Positions 8,486-16,343 of a stretch of DNA of 39,408 nt are shown piece by piece (within the stretch, counting starts at the first letter, position 1; every line of letters begins with the position of its first letter). The notes under the pieces are model-generated. The model worked only from the letters and a program-made list of their open reading frames with translations. It searched no databases and had not been told where the DNA came from. This stretch comes from Lachnospiraceae bacterium. Its GTDB lineage: Bacteria; Bacillota; Clostridia; Lachnospirales; Lachnospiraceae. The stretch lies in contig JAFRXK010000051.1 in the NCBI GenBank assembly GCA_017442865.1, forward strand, positions 1-39,408, read 5' to 3'. A program made the position numbers and the translations under genes.

Positions 8486-8514
8486 TTGACAAAAAATATT
8501 AAAAATGCTAATAT
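8486..8514 (+). promoter_or_regulatory. Strong sigma-A promoter for the wall hydrolase
   Basis: TTGACA at 8486-8491 and TAATAT at 8509-8514 are exactly 17 bases apart. Transcription should start near 8521, giving a leader of about 78 bases before the ATG at 8599. Confidence 0.8.
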
Positions 8515-8598
8515 AAATGCGTAACAAATCTGTAACATTTAAAACAAAAGGTTAACAAATCAGCGGTTAACAAGATGCTAGGTTAAAGGAGGTAAACA

Positions 8599-10137
8599 AT
8601 GACATCGAAAATAGCAGGCATATATAAATGCTTGAAAATCGGCGCATTGATAAGTTGTCTTACCATTTGCTCATCAGCAAGCGGTCATTACTATGCAACT
8701 CAGACAGCTACAATTGAAGAATCGATTGTTACAAATGAAACAGAGACACAGGCAGTTACTGTTAAGCAGATAAATCTGGCAGGCATGGAGCAGGTGGCAG
8801 GAATGTCATTTGACGTATCAGAATATGAAGGTATTGATTTAACAAAGATTGCTCCACAGATAGTTGCAACAAGCGAGGCAGCTATTGAATTAATGACAGA
8901 GGCACAGACAGAGGAAGCTGTACAGGAGACTGAGAAAGAGACAGAAAAAGAAACTGTTAAGGAAACTGAAAAAGAGACAGAGGAAGAGACTGTTAAGGAA
9001 ACAGAGAAGGAAACAGAGAAAGAGACAGAAAAAGAAACTGTTAAGGCAGCACCGGTTGTTGAGAAGCCGGCTGTTTCAGAGAAATTCGCAAATCTTGCAA
9101 TAGCTACAATAAAAGAAGACTGGTTAAATATCAGAACAGGCGCATCTTCAGATGCTGAAATAATCGGTAAATTATATCCGGGCGGCGCAGGAACAATTGT
9201 TGAGGAAAAAGGCGACTGGACAAAGATTTCATCGGGTAATGTTACAGGATGGGTTAGTAATAGTTTTATTGCAAAGAGAATTGATGCACAGAATTCAGCA
9301 GGCAAGTTTGGCAAGCAGTATGCTGTAATTTCAGCGGACGGACTTAGAATAAGGTCTCAGGCATCAACAGATTCAAGAACAATAGGTTCTGCATCAAAGG
9401 GTGAGAAGTATCCTGTAATATCAGTACAGGACGGCTGGATTGCCATAAGCTTTGACGGAACAAGCGGCTTTATTTCTGCGGACTATGCAAAAACTGATGT
9501 TTCCTTCGGAAAGGCAATTTCTATAGAAGAAGAGAAGGCTGCAATCGCAGAGCAGAAGAGAATCGAAGCTGAGAAAAAGGCTGAAGAAGCAAGAAGGGCT
9601 GAGGAAGCGAGAAAGGCTGAGGAAGCAAAGAAGACGACTGAAGCGACCACAGCTAAGCAGACAACGGCAGCACCAAAGACAACCGAAGCACCGAAGTCAA
9701 CAGCAGCTCCTACAACAGCAGCACCTACTACTGAGGCAGGTGGTTTAGTCGCAAGAGGAAGGATAAAGCTTTCGGAATCAGATGTTACTCTTATGGCGGC
9801 GGTAGTTCAGAACGAGGCCGGTGGAAGTACATATGAGAATAAGCTTGCTGTAGCTAATGTTATTCTCAACAGAGTTGAGAGCGGCAAGTGGGGCTCAAGC
9901 GTATCATCAGTAATTTATGCAAAGGGACAGTTCTCAGGCGCTTCGACAGGAAGAATTGATTCACTCATAGCAGCAGGTCCTAAGAGCAGCTGCGTACAGG
10001 CTGTAAAGGATGCAGCAGCAGGAAAGAATAATATTGGAAATATTATGTTCTTCTGTGCTACATGGGTTATGGATGAAAGCAAGTATGAGTCATATACCAT
10101 TATCGGTGATAACTGCTTCTATGTAAGAAAGAAGTAA
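8599..10137 (+). CDS. Secreted cell-wall hydrolase (two SH3b domains, SleB-like)
   Basis: A 512-residue exported protein. A hydrophobic signal helix (about residues 11-32) is followed by a spacer and a strongly repetitive TEKE/TVKE tract (about 107-147). Two bacterial SH3 domains follow (about 165-228 and 243-300), marked by LNIRTGAS and LRIRSQAS, which usually bind peptidoglycan. An Ala/Glu/Lys helix and a Thr/Pro-rich linker lead to the C-terminal Hydrolase_2 domain (about 395-512), with NEAGGSTYENKLAVANVILNRV carrying the probable catalytic Glu. SleB-type domains cleave glycan strands in spore cortex or vegetative wall; the SH3 and linker layout suggests vegetative wall turnover. The start has AAAGGAGG. 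It is a single-gene transcription unit with its own promoter and terminator. Confidence 0.9.
   Translation: MTSKIAGIYKCLKIGALISCLTICSSASGHYYATQTATIEESIVTNETETQAVTVKQINLAGMEQVAGMSFDVSEYEGIDLTKIAPQIVATSEAAIELMTEAQTEEAVQETEKETEKETVKETEKETEEETVKETEKETEKETEKETVKAAPVVEKPAVSEKFANLAIATIKEDWLNIRTGASSDAEIIGKLYPGGAGTIVEEKGDWTKISSGNVTGWVSNSFIAKRIDAQNSAGKFGKQYAVISADGLRIRSQASTDSRTIGSASKGEKYPVISVQDGWIAISFDGTSGFISADYAKTDVSFGKAISIEEEKAAIAEQKRIEAEKKAEEARRAEEARKAEEAKKTTEATTAKQTTAAPKTTEAPKSTAAPTTAAPTTEAGGLVARGRIKLSESDVTLMAAVVQNEAGGSTYENKLAVANVILNRVESGKWGSSVSSVIYAKGQFSGASTGRIDSLIAAGPKSSCVQAVKDAAAGKNNIGNIMFFCATWVMDESKYESYTIIGDNCFYVRKK
8918..9036 (+). repeat. Purine-rich repeat coding TEKE/TVKE units
   Basis: Repeated 6-12 base units of the form gagac(t/a)gagaaa and gaaactgttaag encode TEKE and TVKE inside the wall hydrolase. 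The DNA strand is almost all purine. Such a tract can change copy number by slippage while staying in frame. Confidence 0.75.
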
Positions 10138-10514
10138 TAGTATTTTAAATTAATTACATAATATGATGAGTGCGGCGAAAGCAATTCTGCCACGGCATCA
10201 TAAAAAAGACAACTTATTAAAAAAAGGCTTCCCTATCTGCATATTATTCGCAGGCGGGAAGCCTTTTTTGTGTATTATAATAATCAGTGCACAGCTTGGC
10301 AAAAGGAACGGATATGTTCTGCCTTATACTAAACGTATCATATCGTGCGTAATTACACACATTAAGTTGATAAAATAAATCTAAACAAATGTTGTGGTTT
10401 ATTAAATTTTAGGATAAAATATAATAAAGCAGTTGAATGATACCGGGGTCAAAATACCTTTTGCCCCGACATAATTGAATTACATGCTTAGTTTTATGAA
10501 AAGGAGAATAAAGT
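10138..10514. other. 377-base intergenic region, terminator and weak promoter only
   Basis: It contains the hydrolase terminator at 10219-10271 and, before nfeD, a TATAAT at 10420-10425 without a convincing -35 box. A 71-codon open frame at 10163-10378 crosses the terminator and looks random. Nothing else is visible. Confidence 0.6.
10219..10271 (+). terminator. Intrinsic terminator after the wall hydrolase
   Basis: The left arm aaaaaaaggcttccc (10219-10233) pairs with gggaagcctttttt (10256-10269), with an inner ctgc/gcag pairing, followed by T residues. The arms are A- and T-ended on both sides, so it could act in both directions. Confidence 0.9.
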
Positions 10515-10952
10515 ATGGATGGTATGGAAGCACTTATATGGCTGGCGCTAATGATTGTATGTATCATTATTGAGGCAGCTACACTTGGTCTTACTACCAT
10601 ATGGTTTGCATTCGGTTCAATAGCTGCATTTATCGCGGCGATGTTCAAGGCGCCGATACCTGTGCAGATAGCGTTGTTCCTGGTGGTATCAATAGTTTCG
10701 CTGATTATCACGAGACCTATTGCTATGAAGTGGTTCAATAAAGGAACGCAGAAGACCAACTATCAGGAGCTTATAGGCGTAAAGGTCCGGATAACGCAGA
10801 CTGTTGACAATTATGCGGAGACCGGTGCAGGAACGATAGGAGGAATGGTCTGGACTGTTCGTTCCGCAGAAGATGATGTAGTACTTAATGTTGATGAAGT
10901 CGCAGAAGTAGTCGATATTAAGGGAGTAAAACTTATTGTTAAAAGAATATAG
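10515..10952 (+). CDS. NfeD-family membrane protein
   Basis: A 145-residue short NfeD protein. The first ~75 residues form two to three closely packed membrane helices, and the last ~70 form a small soluble OB-fold domain with the usual IGVKVRITQTV and GGMVWTVRSAED segments. It lacks the protease domain of long NfeD proteins. NfeD genes of this type almost always sit beside an SPFH protein, as here (15-base gap), and the pair is thought to organise membrane microdomains. AAGGAG precedes the ATG. Confidence 0.88.
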   Translation: MDGMEALIWLALMIVCIIIEAATLGLTTIWFAFGSIAAFIAAMFKAPIPVQIALFLVVSIVSLIITRPIAMKWFNKGTQKTNYQELIGVKVRITQTVDNYAETGAGTIGGMVWTVRSAEDDVVLNVDEVAEVVDIKGVKLIVKRI

Positions 10953-10967
10953 GAGGATTAATTTATT

Positions 10968-11906
10968 ATGGGTGGACAGGAAATTTTGTTAAGTATTTTT
11001 ATTGCGTTTATAATTGTTGTGATACTGGTGCTGATATCATGTATCAAAATCGTGCCGCAGGCACAGGCAAGTGTTCTTGAGAGACTTGGAGCTTATAAGG
11101 AGACATGGAACACTGGTATTCATTTTAAGCTGCCGATAGTTGATAAGGTTGCAAGAAGGGTTAACTTAAAGGAGCAGGTTATTGACTTTAAGCCGCAGCC
11201 GGTTATCACAGAGGATAATGTTACAATGCAGATTGATACGGTTGTATTCTTCCAGATTACAGACCCGAAGCTTTATGCATACGGCGTTGAGAATCCGCTC
11301 ATGGCTATTGAGAACCTTACGGCTACAACTCTTCGTAACATTATCGGTGATTTGGAGCTTGATGAAACTCTTACATCCCGTGAGCTTATCAACACAAGAA
11401 TGCGTACAGCTCTTGACGTTGCAACAGACCCTTGGGGTATCAAGGTAAACCGTGTAGAGCTTAAGAACATCATTCCTCCGAAGGAGATTCAGGATTCGAT
11501 GGAGAAGCAGATGAAGGCAGAGCGTGAAAGACGTGAGGCTATTCTTCGTGCAGAGGGTGAAAAGAAGTCTACAATTCTTGTTGCAGAAGGTAAGAAGGAA
11601 TCTGCAATCCTTGACGCTGAGGCTGAAAAGCAGGCTGCAATTCTTCGTGCAGAGGCTGACAGAGAGGCAAAGATTCGCAGGGCAGAAGGTGATGCTCTCG
11701 CTATCATGAAGGTTAAAGAGGCAGAGGCAGAAGGTATCCGTATGATTAAGGAAGCAGGCGCTGACGAGGCTGTTATCCAGCTTCGAAGCCTTGATGCATT
11801 CACAAGGGCTGCTGACGGAAAGGCTACAAAGATTATCATTCCTTCAGAGATTCAGGGCTTTGCGGGAACAATCAAGGCGCTTACAGAGGTAGTAAAGGAA
11901 GATTAA
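10968..11906 (+). CDS. SPFH/stomatin-like membrane protein (QmcA type)
   Basis: A 312-residue protein with one N-terminal membrane helix (about 6-28), an SPFH/band-7 domain (about 30-190; VPQAQASVLERLGAY is the typical entry) and a long Ala/Glu/Lys/Arg coiled coil (about 180-265) built of AEGEKK/AEAEKQ-like repeats, then a short C-terminal region. This is the stomatin/QmcA plan; such proteins form large ring- or cage-like assemblies at the membrane and affect proteolysis and membrane order. AGGAGG precedes the start, and it is in an operon with the NfeD gene. Confidence 0.92.
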   Translation: MGGQEILLSIFIAFIIVVILVLISCIKIVPQAQASVLERLGAYKETWNTGIHFKLPIVDKVARRVNLKEQVIDFKPQPVITEDNVTMQIDTVVFFQITDPKLYAYGVENPLMAIENLTATTLRNIIGDLELDETLTSRELINTRMRTALDVATDPWGIKVNRVELKNIIPPKEIQDSMEKQMKAERERREAILRAEGEKKSTILVAEGKKESAILDAEAEKQAAILRAEADREAKIRRAEGDALAIMKVKEAEAEGIRMIKEAGADEAVIQLRSLDAFTRAADGKATKIIIPSEIQGFAGTIKALTEVVKED

Positions 11907-11955
11907 TACCGGTGCTGAAGTATAGACCTTATTAGTGATAATTAAAGAATAGTAC

Positions 11956-11974
11956 TGTCAAAGATAATTTGACA
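11956..11974. promoter_or_regulatory. Inverted repeat TGTCAAA-5-TTTGACA
   Basis: A perfect 7-bp inverted repeat with a 5-base centre lies 50 bases after the SPFH gene. The right arm contains TTGACA (11969-11974), but no -10 box stands at the right distance. It may be a regulator site or a weak RNA hairpin; it has no T tract. Confidence 0.3.
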
Positions 11975-12142
11975 TTTCGATAATAGGGGTTAAGAAGTGG
12001 GTTGTTTTCTGATGCATTAGCTTTTGGGCATTATGAAGGCAGCCCACAATTTTAAAGGAACAGTAAGTTAAGCGAGTCTTGAATTAATTTGCTTTTTCAT
12101 ACAAAGGAAATTAAATAAATGTATACAGAGGAGACTGGAAGT

Positions 12143-12499
12143 ATGAACGCTTTTAGTGGTTTGTTTAGCATTTTTGGTATATTATTTGCTGTTGTGTCAT
12201 TGCTTATATTTGCAGTAATTGTTTCTATTATTGTAGCCATGATTGTCAGAAACAGAAAGAATAATGCATCACCGATACTTACCGTAGATGCGACCGTAGT
12301 AGCGAAAAGAACTAGTGTTTCGGGAAATGGTACAAATAATATGGGCGCATTTACATATTATTATACAACCTTTCAGGTGGAAAGCGGCGACAGAATTGAG
12401 CTTTCGGTAAGCGGCAGTGAATATGGTATGCTTGCGGAGGGCGATACCGGAAGACTTACCTTCCAAGGCACAAGATATATTGGGTTTGAAAGAAGATAG
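12143..12499 (+). CDS. DUF2500 family small membrane protein
   Basis: A 118-residue protein from the chosen start. One N-terminal membrane helix (about residues 5-33) is followed by a beta-rich soluble domain with the DUF2500 hallmarks: a VDATVVAKR strand, a YYTTFQVESGDRIELSV segment, and a closing GDTGRLTFQGTRYIGFER stretch. Its function is not known. The ATG at 12143 is preferred because GAGGAG lies nine bases before it and hydrophobic residues begin at once; an ATG at 12119 in the same frame would add eight polar residues and has only AAAGGA. It is separated from the SPFH gene by 236 bases. Confidence 0.82.
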   Translation: MNAFSGLFSIFGILFAVVSLLIFAVIVSIIVAMIVRNRKNNASPILTVDATVVAKRTSVSGNGTNNMGAFTYYYTTFQVESGDRIELSVSGSEYGMLAEGDTGRLTFQGTRYIGFERR

Positions 12500-12591
12500 C
12501 AGAAGAATAAAAATTCAAAATTGTTACGATACGCATATGATACATTTGATTTGAGAGAAGACAGGCGCATTGTGAAAGGAGTCAGGCGTGT

Positions 12592-12999
12592 ATGGAGGAA
12601 TATAAGAAAAGCTACAAGGGACTTGTAATATGGCTGATTTTATATATGGCAGCGTTTTTTGTTCCTGTGTTTTTACCGGCAGAGATTAAACTGATTACAC
12701 TGCTTTGCTATAACATTATGATAATAGGGTGCGCGGTTCTGACATATATGATTTACAAAAACGAAAAGATATACTGGTACAGCGGAATTTTTTATGAGGA
12801 TGCAGCAAAAATGACTTCACCGCAGAGAAAGGCGTATGCGTTTAAGATGTTTAAACGTTTTGCAGTGTTTGCAGTGCTTTATGTTATATATTCTGTAATT
12901 GCCTATGTGACGGGCGTTCATTCGGGCGTAAACCTTGCCGTGGCATCAATAGGCCTCGTAGGCGTTGCACTCAGCACGCTTAATATAAAACTTGAGTAG
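12592..12999 (+). CDS. Hypothetical four-helix membrane protein
   Basis: A 135-residue integral membrane protein of unknown family. Four hydrophobic segments are visible at about residues 9-27, 30-52, 88-110 and 113-131, with a charged loop containing a WYSGIFYED segment between helices two and three. No enzymatic motif is visible. GAAAGGAG precedes the ATG at 12592. It sits among other small membrane proteins. Confidence 0.65.
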   Translation: MEEYKKSYKGLVIWLILYMAAFFVPVFLPAEIKLITLLCYNIMIIGCAVLTYMIYKNEKIYWYSGIFYEDAAKMTSPQRKAYAFKMFKRFAVFAVLYVIYSVIAYVTGVHSGVNLAVASIGLVGVALSTLNIKLE

Positions 13000-13037
13000 A
13001 GGCTTGTGGCGCAGGATATTAAATCAGAACAGCAATA

Positions 13038-13060
13038 CCTGCGGCGCTGCGCGCCGCAGG
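13038..13060. repeat. Perfect GC-rich hairpin between two membrane-protein genes
   Basis: cctgcggcgc (13038-13047), tgc loop, gcgccgcagg (13051-13060): a perfect 10-bp stem with nine G-C pairs in an AT-rich gap. No T tract follows, so it is not a classical terminator. It could stabilise the upstream mRNA end or be a small palindromic repeat element. Confidence 0.7.
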
Positions 13061-13102
13061 ACAGTTAATATATTCAGAGCAGCAGATATGAGGGGGTATA
13101 AG

Positions 13103-13774
13103 ATGACGGCGAAATTATTTTTACAGGCGATAATTAAATTTTTAGCCGGAGTTATTTTAGTAGGGGCATTGTTATTTATTCCGGCGGGAACATTAGGCTA
13201 CTGGAACGGATGGCTTTTCATGGGCATTTTATTTGTGCCTATGTTTGTGGCAGGAATAATTATGATGATAAAAAATCCTGAGCTTCTAAAGAAAAGACTG
13301 AATGCAAAGGAAGAGGAGTCTGAGCAGAAGATGGTGCTCGCATTAAGCGGTATCATGTTTATCTGCGCATTCGTTGTGGCAGGACTTAATTACAACTATA
13401 AGTGGCTGATTCTGCCGAAATGGACTGCAATTGTGGCAGCGGTGGTATTTTTACTGGCGTATGCGCTTTATGCTGAGGTTATGAGGGAGAATACATACCT
13501 TTCAAGAACGGTAGAGGTGCAGGAGCACCAGAAGGTAATTGACACAGGACTTTACGGCGTGGTAAGGCACCCTATGTATATGGCGACGGTTATTTTGTTC
13601 CTGTCCATGGCTTTCGTTCTTGGTTCAGTGTTTTCATTTGCAATACTGCTCTGCTACATTTTTATAATTGCAAAAAGAATCAATAATGAGGAGCAGGTGC
13701 TTGGGCAGGGACTTGAAGGCTACAGGGAATATATGCAGAAGGTGAAATACAGGCTGATACCGTTTGTGTGGTAA
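13103..13774 (+). CDS. Isoprenylcysteine carboxyl methyltransferase-like membrane protein
   Basis: A 223-residue polytopic protein of the ICMT/phospholipid methyltransferase superfamily. About five to six membrane helices are visible. The S-adenosylmethionine-binding C-terminal part carries GLYGVVRHPMYMA (about residues 150-162), the NEEQVL element and the closing YREYMQKVKYRLIP, all typical of the family. Substrates of bacterial members are mostly unknown. The ATG at 13103 with GAGGGGG eight bases upstream is preferred; an in-frame upstream extension to 12992 would overlap the previous gene and read through the GC-rich hairpin, giving an unlikely Arg-rich leader. Confidence 0.82.
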   Translation: MTAKLFLQAIIKFLAGVILVGALLFIPAGTLGYWNGWLFMGILFVPMFVAGIIMMIKNPELLKKRLNAKEEESEQKMVLALSGIMFICAFVVAGLNYNYKWLILPKWTAIVAAVVFLLAYALYAEVMRENTYLSRTVEVQEHQKVIDTGLYGVVRHPMYMATVILFLSMAFVLGSVFSFAILLCYIFIIAKRINNEEQVLGQGLEGYREYMQKVKYRLIPFVW

Positions 13775-13901
13775 AAGCGTGGTAAGGCATTTTGCCGGAT
13801 GGTTACGACAGAGATGAATTAAAAAAAACTAAATATATGATGCTGTAAATATGGTTGTATTATAATATAAATATGATGAACTTAATGGAGATTATAATTA
13901 T

Positions 13902-14594
13902 ATGAGCGGTAACACGAGAACAATAAACAAAATTTATTCAAGAGGCAGCAAAAGATTTGACTATGAAAAATATTTAAATATGGGAGAGTGGATTTTTCTT
14001 GCATTACTGCTTGTAAGTGCCGTGTCTGCATTATATGGTGTTAAGTTTTTTAAGGTATTTGCTTTAATTTTGTTTTTGGCAGGGGCTGTCGTATATGCTG
14101 TTGTAAATAATAAAATAACGTCGGTAAGAATGGCTGATTTGGATTTGGACGCATCATTTATCGTCCGGCAGGATGTGACTGATGAGTATGGCCATAATAA
14201 GGGTGAGGAGCTTTATTATGTTTACAACAAAGACATTATGCATAAGAATGTTGTGCGTGAGGAAAAGGGATATAGGCACAGATATGGAACGTGGGTGAAA
14301 ATGCCTGATGAAATAAGAGGTCCTGTTGCCGAAAACAGAAAGAAAACTTTTGATACAATACACGATGGTGCATTTCAGGAGAGACTCAATGTAGAAATTA
14401 ACAGAGAAAGCACAGAATATGACGGCTGGAGCATTGTGCCGGTAAAGAAGGTATACAGAATACTTCCGGGGCTTTTAGGCAACAGCGTACTTATCGCCGG
14501 CAGACGCGGCATGAAGGAGAAAATCACTGTCGCATGGGATATTAATGATAGAAAAGAGCTTATGAGCAAAATAAAGGCACTAAAGGGAAGATAA
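13902..14594 (+). CDS. Hypothetical membrane-anchored protein, 230 aa
   Basis: Family not recognised. Two adjacent hydrophobic helices (about residues 29-48 and 51-67) form a hairpin, preceded by a basic N-terminus, which suggests that the following ~160-residue domain is cytoplasmic. That domain is mixed alpha/beta, rich in Lys, Arg, Tyr and Asp, without cysteines or known catalytic motifs. A TATAAT at 13861-13866 is a candidate -10 box, with no good -35. It is followed closely by two very small genes (23- and 46-base gaps). Confidence 0.65.
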   Translation: MSGNTRTINKIYSRGSKRFDYEKYLNMGEWIFLALLLVSAVSALYGVKFFKVFALILFLAGAVVYAVVNNKITSVRMADLDLDASFIVRQDVTDEYGHNKGEELYYVYNKDIMHKNVVREEKGYRHRYGTWVKMPDEIRGPVAENRKKTFDTIHDGAFQERLNVEINRESTEYDGWSIVPVKKVYRILPGLLGNSVLIAGRRGMKEKITVAWDINDRKELMSKIKALKGR

Positions 14595-14617
14595 GATGGA
14601 ATAGGAGGAAGTTAAAG

Positions 14618-14818
14618 ATGAATTGTGTAAAATGCAGCGTGGAAATGTCAGAAGCGAAATTGTGTGGGGATGCTTTTAGAACAGGAGCATACCTGACAAA
14701 GAAGAAAAAGGGCATTTTGGATACGGAAAGAATAAGTACGGTGTCATGTTATTTTTGTCCGCAGTGCGGGTATATTGAATTAAAGGCGGACAATCCGAAG
14801 GAATTGCTAAAGGATTAG
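14618..14818 (+). CDS. Small zinc-ribbon protein, 66 aa
   Basis: CxxC pairs at residues 3/6 and 47/50 (the second in CPQCGY) form a single zinc ribbon, separated by about 40 residues with a Lys-rich loop. Proteins like this are common in Firmicutes and usually annotated as nucleic-acid-binding zinc-ribbon or hypothetical proteins; the function is unknown. AGGAGG lies nine bases upstream of the ATG. Confidence 0.7.
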   Translation: MNCVKCSVEMSEAKLCGDAFRTGAYLTKKKKGILDTERISTVSCYFCPQCGYIELKADNPKELLKD

Positions 14819-14864
14819 CAGATTATTAAATGAATTAATAGTACCACGGAGGAGAATATTAAGT

Positions 14865-15053
14865 ATGTATATATACAAAACAGAGGTTTTATCGGGCAGC
14901 AGCAAGCTGTTTTCAAGAAGGGCAAACAGAGAGGACGCTGAGAAATTAGACGAGCTTTTCAACCAGAGGGCGAAGGAAGGCTGGGAGTTGGCAGCATATG
15001 AATTTCTTGAGGAGAGAGAGGTTTTTATCATTACCTTTAGAAGGGAGCAGTAG
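14865..15053 (+). CDS. DUF4177-like small protein, 62 aa
   Basis: The arrangement of an N-terminal strand (YIYKTEVL), a central helix of charged residues, the motif AKEGWELAAYE and a final strand (VFIITFRRE) matches the DUF4177 fold. No signal or membrane segment is present and the function is unknown. GGAGGAG precedes the start. It ends a run of six small genes that starts at the DUF2500 gene. Confidence 0.72.
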   Translation: MYIYKTEVLSGSSKLFSRRANREDAEKLDELFNQRAKEGWELAAYEFLEEREVFIITFRREQ

Positions 15054-15145
15054 CATTCTGCCTGGAACTGTTTCTTGCATATTTGTGGCAGATGTAGTAA
15101 AGTACAACGTGGAGTATTTATAGAAAATGCAGGAGACAAAATACA

Positions 15146-16342
15146 ATGAACATATTAAAAAAAATATATTGCAGGGCATTTCAGCTTGGCTTTAAGGTCG
15201 CTATACCAATTCTTCCATACCGTGAACCTCAAATACTGGACGGCATGGAAAAGATACCAAAGGTGCTGTTAGGACAGAATAAGGATAAGGTTTTAATAGT
15301 TACTGATGCGGGAATTTCGAAAATAGGACTTGGAGACAAGCTTAAATTAATTTTGGATGATGCAGGAATTAAATACGAGTATTTTGATGAAACCGTTGCA
15401 AATCCGACTATTGCAAATGTTGAAAAAGCAAGGAAATTGTACATAAGCAGCGGCTGCAAAGCACTTATTGCTTTGGGCGGAGGCTCTTCAATGGACTGTG
15501 CAAAGGCTGTAGGTGCAAGAATTGCCAAGCCAAAGCAGTCAATTCAGAAGATGCGTGGAATACTAAAGGTTAGAAAAAGAATACCATTGTTAATTGCAAT
15601 TCCGACAACTGCAGGCACGGGCAGCGAGACAACGGTTGCGGCGGTTATTACGGATGAAAAGACGCGATATAAGTGTCCTGTTAATGATTTTTCATTGATT
15701 CCGCGATATGCGGTGCTTGATCCGACGATTGCCTTCAGCCTGCCAAAGTCGCTGACTGCCACAACAGGCATGGATGCCCTGACTCATGCAGTAGAAGCTT
15801 ACATCGGAAGAAGCACTACAAAAAACACAAGAAGTAAGGCGGAAATGGCGGTTAAGCTTATAAAAGAAAATCTTAAAGTTGCTTATGATGACGGTTACAA
15901 TGAAAAGGCAAGAGGGAATATGCTTAAAGCGGCATATTATGCAGGAATTGCATTTACGGTGTCTTATGTCGGTTATGTGCATGGAGTTGCACATTCCCTC
16001 GGCGGTCAGTACGGAACGCCGCATGGACTGGCAAATGCAGTTATTCTTCCTTATGTTCTGGAGGATTACGGCAGTGCATGTCATAAAAAGCTTGCCAGGC
16101 TTGCCAGAATTGCAGATATTGCAGATTCGTCAGATGATGATGCAAAGGCTGCAGACAAATTTATTGCGTGGGTGAAGGAAATGAACGCATCCATGAATAT
16201 ACCGACAAAGCTTATGGGAATTTGTGATGAAGATATTGCGAAGATGGCAAAGCACGCTGATAAAGAAAGCAATCCGCTGTACCCTGTGCCGGTGCTGATG
16301 GATGCAAAGGAATTAGAAAAATTCTATAGGATGGTAATGTAA
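15146..16342 (+). CDS. Iron-containing alcohol dehydrogenase
   Basis: A 398-residue NAD(P)-dependent, metal-containing group III alcohol dehydrogenase that interconverts aldehydes and alcohols in the cytoplasm. The nucleotide-binding domain carries GGGSSMDCAK (about residues 112-121). The metal-binding helical domain shows the TTGMDALTHAVEAY motif and the HGVAHSLGGQYGTPHG motif with its His ligands. CAGGAG precedes the ATG. The next gene, an aldehyde dehydrogenase, starts one base after its stop, so the two enzymes are surely co-translated and probably act on the same aldehyde. The substrate cannot be read from sequence. Confidence 0.92.
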   Translation: MNILKKIYCRAFQLGFKVAIPILPYREPQILDGMEKIPKVLLGQNKDKVLIVTDAGISKIGLGDKLKLILDDAGIKYEYFDETVANPTIANVEKARKLYISSGCKALIALGGGSSMDCAKAVGARIAKPKQSIQKMRGILKVRKRIPLLIAIPTTAGTGSETTVAAVITDEKTRYKCPVNDFSLIPRYAVLDPTIAFSLPKSLTATTGMDALTHAVEAYIGRSTTKNTRSKAEMAVKLIKENLKVAYDDGYNEKARGNMLKAAYYAGIAFTVSYVGYVHGVAHSLGGQYGTPHGLANAVILPYVLEDYGSACHKKLARLARIADIADSSDDDAKAADKFIAWVKEMNASMNIPTKLMGICDEDIAKMAKHADKESNPLYPVPVLMDAKELEKFYRMVM

Positions 16343-16343
16343 A

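Larger units (their letters stand above)
8121..8598. other. 478-base intergenic region with terminator, palindrome and promoter
   Basis: No coding region is supported. It holds the terminator at 8241-8270, a palindrome at 8393-8409, a strong promoter at 8486-8514 and a leader with repeated GGTTAA motifs (8550, 8565, 8581). The rest, AT-rich, shows nothing I can name. I looked for a ydaO-type c-di-AMP riboswitch, which often precedes wall hydrolases, and did not see one. Confidence 0.6.

Noticed and set aside
8281..8598. A c-di-AMP (ydaO-type) riboswitch before the wall hydrolase
   Set aside because: The leader after the promoter is only about 78 bases, AT-rich, and has none of the conserved ydaO segments.
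8700..9314. 204-codon open frame on the minus strand inside the wall hydrolase
   Set aside because: It is a shadow of the TEKE repeats, giving a VSFS repeat, and has no start signal.
10163..10378. 71-codon open frame between the wall hydrolase and nfeD
   Set aside because: It crosses a strong intrinsic terminator, has no convincing ribosome-binding site, and its product looks random.
13766..13787. Possible 11-bp tandem repeat (gtgtggtaaaa/gcgtggtaagg) at the stop of the ICMT-like gene, like those after apt and thrH
   Set aside because: Only two short copies with 8 of 11 matches; chance is likely in such low-complexity sequence.
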